Source: Synechococcus sp. SB0662_bin_14 (lineage in GTDB: Bacteria; Cyanobacteriota; Cyanobacteriia; PCC-6307; Cyanobiaceae). From it: a stretch of 52,391 bases of DNA. The stretch is from contig VXNS01000004.1 in the NCBI GenBank assembly GCA_009840445.1, positions 1-52,391 on the forward strand, in the 5' to 3' direction. The position numbers and the translations under genes are program-made. Within the stretch, counting starts at the first letter, position 1; each line of letters starts with the position of its first letter. Under the pieces are notes generated by a model, which had not been told where the DNA came from, ran no database searches, and saw only the letters and a list, made by a program, of their open reading frames with translations. This document shows, in pieces, positions 49,753-52,391 of this stretch.

Positions 49753-51929
49753 CGATCTTCGCTTTGACGTTCCCTCTCCCGGACCATGGCGTCCGAGGGA
49801 TCCACCTTCCCCTGGACAGCCTGCCAATGCCGGATCAAAACCTGTTGAGCATCGCGCTCAGCCTCATCCTGGTGACGGGAAACCGGGCCATAGGAGCCGT
49901 CAGGCCCCATCTGCCAGGCTCCACAGTTGTCTTGCAGGTAGAGGCTGAGAAGGACTTCCAGCTTCTGGCGCAGCAGGGGATCCTCAACGGGGGTCAAGCA
50001 CTCCACCCGGCGGTCCAGATTCCGGGTCATCCAATCTGCGCTGCCAATGTACACTTCCGGTCTGCCCCCGTTGCCGAACCAGAAGATGCGGGAGTGCTCC
50101 AGAAAGGGGCCAATGATGCTGACCACGCGAATGGATTCGCTTAACCCCGGCACACCGGCCCGCAGAGAGCACATGCCCCGCACAACCAATTCAATACGAA
50201 CACCTGCCTTCGCGGCGTTGTAAAGCGCCTGGATGATGGCAGGATCCACCAGGGAGTTCATCTTGGCGCGAATACGGCCTCCCCGTTGGGTGTTGGCGTG
50301 TTTAATTTCCCGGTGAATCATGGCCTCCATGCGATCCCGCAGGGTCACTGGGGCCACAAGGAGTCTACGGAAGCGTTGCTGCTTTCCATAGCCTGTAAAG
50401 TAATTAAACAGCTCCACCAAGTCTTGGCCAATCATTGGGCGACAGGTGAATAGGCCGAGATCCGTATAAAAACGAGATGTTTTTGCGTTGTAATTCCCGG
50501 TGCCAATATGAGCATAACTACGTACACCTTGCCGTTCCTTGCGCACGACCAAGGTCACTTTTGTGTGGGTCTTGTAACCCAAAACTCCATAGACCACATG
50601 AACACCGGCCCGCTCCAATTGACGCGCCCATTGAATGTTGTTATCTTCATCAAAGCGCGCCTTCAATTCCACCAACGCCAGCACCTGTTTACCATGCTCC
50701 GAAGCCCGCTCCAGAGCATCCACAATCGCTGATTTCGGTGATAACCGATACAGGGTGAGCTTAATGGCCAGCACGTTCGAGTCATCAGCCGCCTGGTTAA
50801 TAAACTCCTCCACAGAACTGGTAAATAGATCATAAGGATGATAGACCAACACGTCACCACGGCGAATCACGTCAAAGACGCTCTCAAATTCCTCCTGGGG
50901 GAGGGAGCCATCCGCCAGCAGGCTTTTCTGTGCCCGACAAAAGGGCGGCGGCAGCCGACCACGGTGGGGGGGATACCGCAACCCGGGTTGAGGGGTGGTT
51001 GTGAGACCAAACAGATCATCCAGCCCCAAGGGACCACGAATGCGATAGAGATCTTTCTCCTCAACAGCCACCCCTTCCATCAGTTGATCCACAACCCCTT
51101 GGGGCATGTGCTCGTCCACCTCAAGGCGCACCACCCTCCCTTCCAAACGGCGCTTGCGCAGGCTGGCTTCAATGGCCTGTAGTAAATCGTCCGCCTCCAG
51201 CTCCAGATATTCCAGGTCCGCATCACGGGTCACTCGGAAGAAATAATGGTCTGTGACCAGTGTACCGGGGAAAAGCATATCGAGATTGTTGGCGATGATC
51301 TCTTCCAGAAGAACAACCGTGCGCACAGGATCCAGTTCCGACAGTTCGGCCGGGATATCCACAAAGCGGGGCAGGCTTCTGGGCACCTTGACCCGGGCAA
51401 ACTGGTGGCTGCCGGTTTCCGAGTCTTTAATGAGCACCGCAATGTTGAGGCTCAAGTTGCTGATAAAGGGAAACGGATGAGCCGAGTCCACCGCCAGGGG
51501 GGTAAGCACGGCAAAGACAAAGGACTGAAAGTAGTGGGTGGTCCAGTCTTTCTGGCGACTGTTGAGCTCTGTATAGTTGAGAACTTCCACACCGTGTTGC
51601 CGCAGTGTGGGGACGAGATAATGTTTATAGTGCTGTTGCTGTTGTTGCAATAAAGGAGTGAGTTGCTCGCGGATATCCAACAGTTGCTGCAGGGGAGAGC
51701 GGCCATCCACGCTGAGCTGGTCCACCCCTGCCTCCACCTGGGACTTGAGGGAAGCCACGCGAACCATGAAGAATTCGTCCAGGTTATTGCTGAAAATCGC
51801 ACTAAACCTGGCTTGCTCCAGCAGTGGCGTTTGCGGATTAAGAGCCTGGGCCAACACCCGTTGGTTAAAGTGAATCCAACTGCGTTCCCGATTAATAAAC
51901 GTGGATGGGGAAAGACCGGCGGCTGCCAT
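49737..51929 (-). CDS. ppk: Polyphosphate kinase 1
   Basis: PPK1 makes polyphosphate from ATP through an autophosphorylated His. The 730-residue protein starts at the ATG at 51929 (AAAGLSPSTFINRERSWIHFNQRV). It contains the N-terminal domain (FFMVRVASLKSQVEAGVDQLS in parts), the central SVEEFINQAADDSNVLAIKLTLYR region with catalytic HIGTGNYNAKTSRFYTDLG (phospho-His), a phospholipase-D-like fold including VLVYHPYDLFTSS and NTQRGGRIRAKMNSLVDP, and ending with NLDRRVECLTPVEDPLLRQKLEVLLSLYLQDN in parts. The C-terminus carries about 50 extra polar residues. It runs downstream of an MFS gene on the same strand. Confidence 0.95.
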   Translation of the reverse strand: MAAAGLSPSTFINRERSWIHFNQRVLAQALNPQTPLLEQARFSAIFSNNLDEFFMVRVASLKSQVEAGVDQLSVDGRSPLQQLLDIREQLTPLLQQQQQHYKHYLVPTLRQHGVEVLNYTELNSRQKDWTTHYFQSFVFAVLTPLAVDSAHPFPFISNLSLNIAVLIKDSETGSHQFARVKVPRSLPRFVDIPAELSELDPVRTVVLLEEIIANNLDMLFPGTLVTDHYFFRVTRDADLEYLELEADDLLQAIEASLRKRRLEGRVVRLEVDEHMPQGVVDQLMEGVAVEEKDLYRIRGPLGLDDLFGLTTTPQPGLRYPPHRGRLPPPFCRAQKSLLADGSLPQEEFESVFDVIRRGDVLVYHPYDLFTSSVEEFINQAADDSNVLAIKLTLYRLSPKSAIVDALERASEHGKQVLALVELKARFDEDNNIQWARQLERAGVHVVYGVLGYKTHTKVTLVVRKERQGVRSYAHIGTGNYNAKTSRFYTDLGLFTCRPMIGQDLVELFNYFTGYGKQQRFRRLLVAPVTLRDRMEAMIHREIKHANTQRGGRIRAKMNSLVDPAIIQALYNAAKAGVRIELVVRGMCSLRAGVPGLSESIRVVSIIGPFLEHSRIFWFGNGGRPEVYIGSADWMTRNLDRRVECLTPVEDPLLRQKLEVLLSLYLQDNCGAWQMGPDGSYGPVSRHQDEAERDAQQVLIRHWQAVQGKVDPSDAMVRERERQSEDRQARG

Positions 51930-52044
51930 GGACGACAAGGGAAAACGCAGCGGGAGGCTGTGGTGGAAACAGTCTTCTCTTCTTCTAGCAGATTGCCGAG
52001 GCTGCACCGGGCATCGTCACAGCCGTCTCCCCCAGACTGTTGCA

Positions 52045-52391
52045 TCAGCGAGAGCGCTGTCGTTGCAAAGCGCCGCTGGTGAGGGCAGCCACGATCACCA
52101 GAACCACAATGGCCACCCAAAAGGGAGCCCGTGGCGCCAAGCTGGTGAACAAGACGCCAGCAACGGGAGGACCGATGGATGTTCCCAGGCTTTGCAGGGC
52201 CTGCAAGCTCCCCAGCCCACGCCCCTGGCTCCCGGCATCCAGCCGCCGGGAAATCATGGCCCGCAGGGACGGGGCCGTCACGCCAATCCCCATGGCCATC
52301 AGCACCGCGGCGCTGTAAATCGCCGGCTGGGCCATAGGTCCCTGGGCATGGGCCTCCGGCTGGGCAAGGCTCACCAGCAGGTACCCCGCCA
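52045..52391 (-). CDS. MFS transporter, C-terminal part (runs off the window)
   Basis: This is the 3' end of a major facilitator superfamily permease whose 5' part lies beyond the window. About 115 residues are visible, with three to four hydrophobic helices: AIYSAAVLMAMGIGVTAPSLRAMISRRLDAG in parts, GRGLGSLQALQSLGTSIGPPVAGVLF and FWVAIVVLVIVAALTSGAL. The loop pattern GxGxxQAxxSLGxxxGP is typical of the drug/sugar efflux branch (tetracycline-resistance type C-terminal half). It lies 115 bp upstream of the ppk start on the same strand. The substrate is unknown. Confidence 0.85.
   Translation of the reverse strand, partial: AGYLLVSLAQPEAHAQGPMAQPAIYSAAVLMAMGIGVTAPSLRAMISRRLDAGSQGRGLGSLQALQSLGTSIGPPVAGVLFTSLAPRAPFWVAIVVLVIVAALTSGALQRQRSR

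Overview
This 52.4 kb, GC-rich, densely packed chromosomal window looks like a picocyanobacterium of the marine Synechococcus/Prochlorococcus lineage. The evidence is a set of cyanobacterial genes recognised by eye: a long-chain flavodoxin, a two-domain CobO, an archaeal/cyanobacterial-type CobT, an ABC1 kinase next to eno, ThiO and a conserved cyanobacterial membrane protein after dapB. A large autotransporter with a cadherin-like domain would fit a sponge-associated lineage ('Candidatus Synechococcus spongiarum'-like), but that is inference. No rRNA, tRNA or CRISPR array was seen.

Layout. 0.2-6.3 kb is housekeeping: response regulator, eno, ABC1 kinase with two small downstream genes, argJ. 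6.3-11.1 kb is an accessory strip: a frameshifted autotransporter preceded by an 8-bp tandem repeat, AT-rich small membrane proteins, and a 132-bp inverted-repeat element. 11.1-34.3 kb is mostly core metabolism: coaE, gatB, thiO, ndk, a tandem dapB duplication, folP, tpiA, glyQ, ald, glcE, a DUF1537 kinase, selO, isiB, larE, a double CobO, an aquaporin and cobT. 34.5-48.5 kb is a defence island: half-size HsdS, HsdM, RhuM, a broken full-size HsdS, DUF2188, ASCH, PIN-GNAT-ASCH, AAA ATPase, Fic, HsdR and a YgjP-type metalloprotease. 48.5-52.4 kb returns to core genes: nagA, ppk and an MFS transporter that runs off the window.

How it fits together. The type I restriction-modification system is spread over about 14 kb, with other modules inserted between hsdM and hsdR. 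Its full-length specificity gene has two single-base frameshifts and an inserted miniature element whose target duplication allows exact reconstruction. A half-size S gene directly upstream of hsdM is intact and may supply specificity. The least-understood part is a translationally coupled pair, an ASCH protein and a PIN-GNAT-ASCH-like fusion, in an AT-rich segment of the island. In the core region, dapB and its downstream neighbour are duplicated in tandem. The copies are identical over 836 bp but about 10% divergent at the 5' end, a thiO fragment lies at the junction, and both DapB proteins lack a histidine thought to be catalytic. Several neighbouring genes converge and overlap (thiO/ndk, the DUF gene/folP, TPR/glcE, selO/DUF2062, nagA/ppk), as expected of a streamlined genome.
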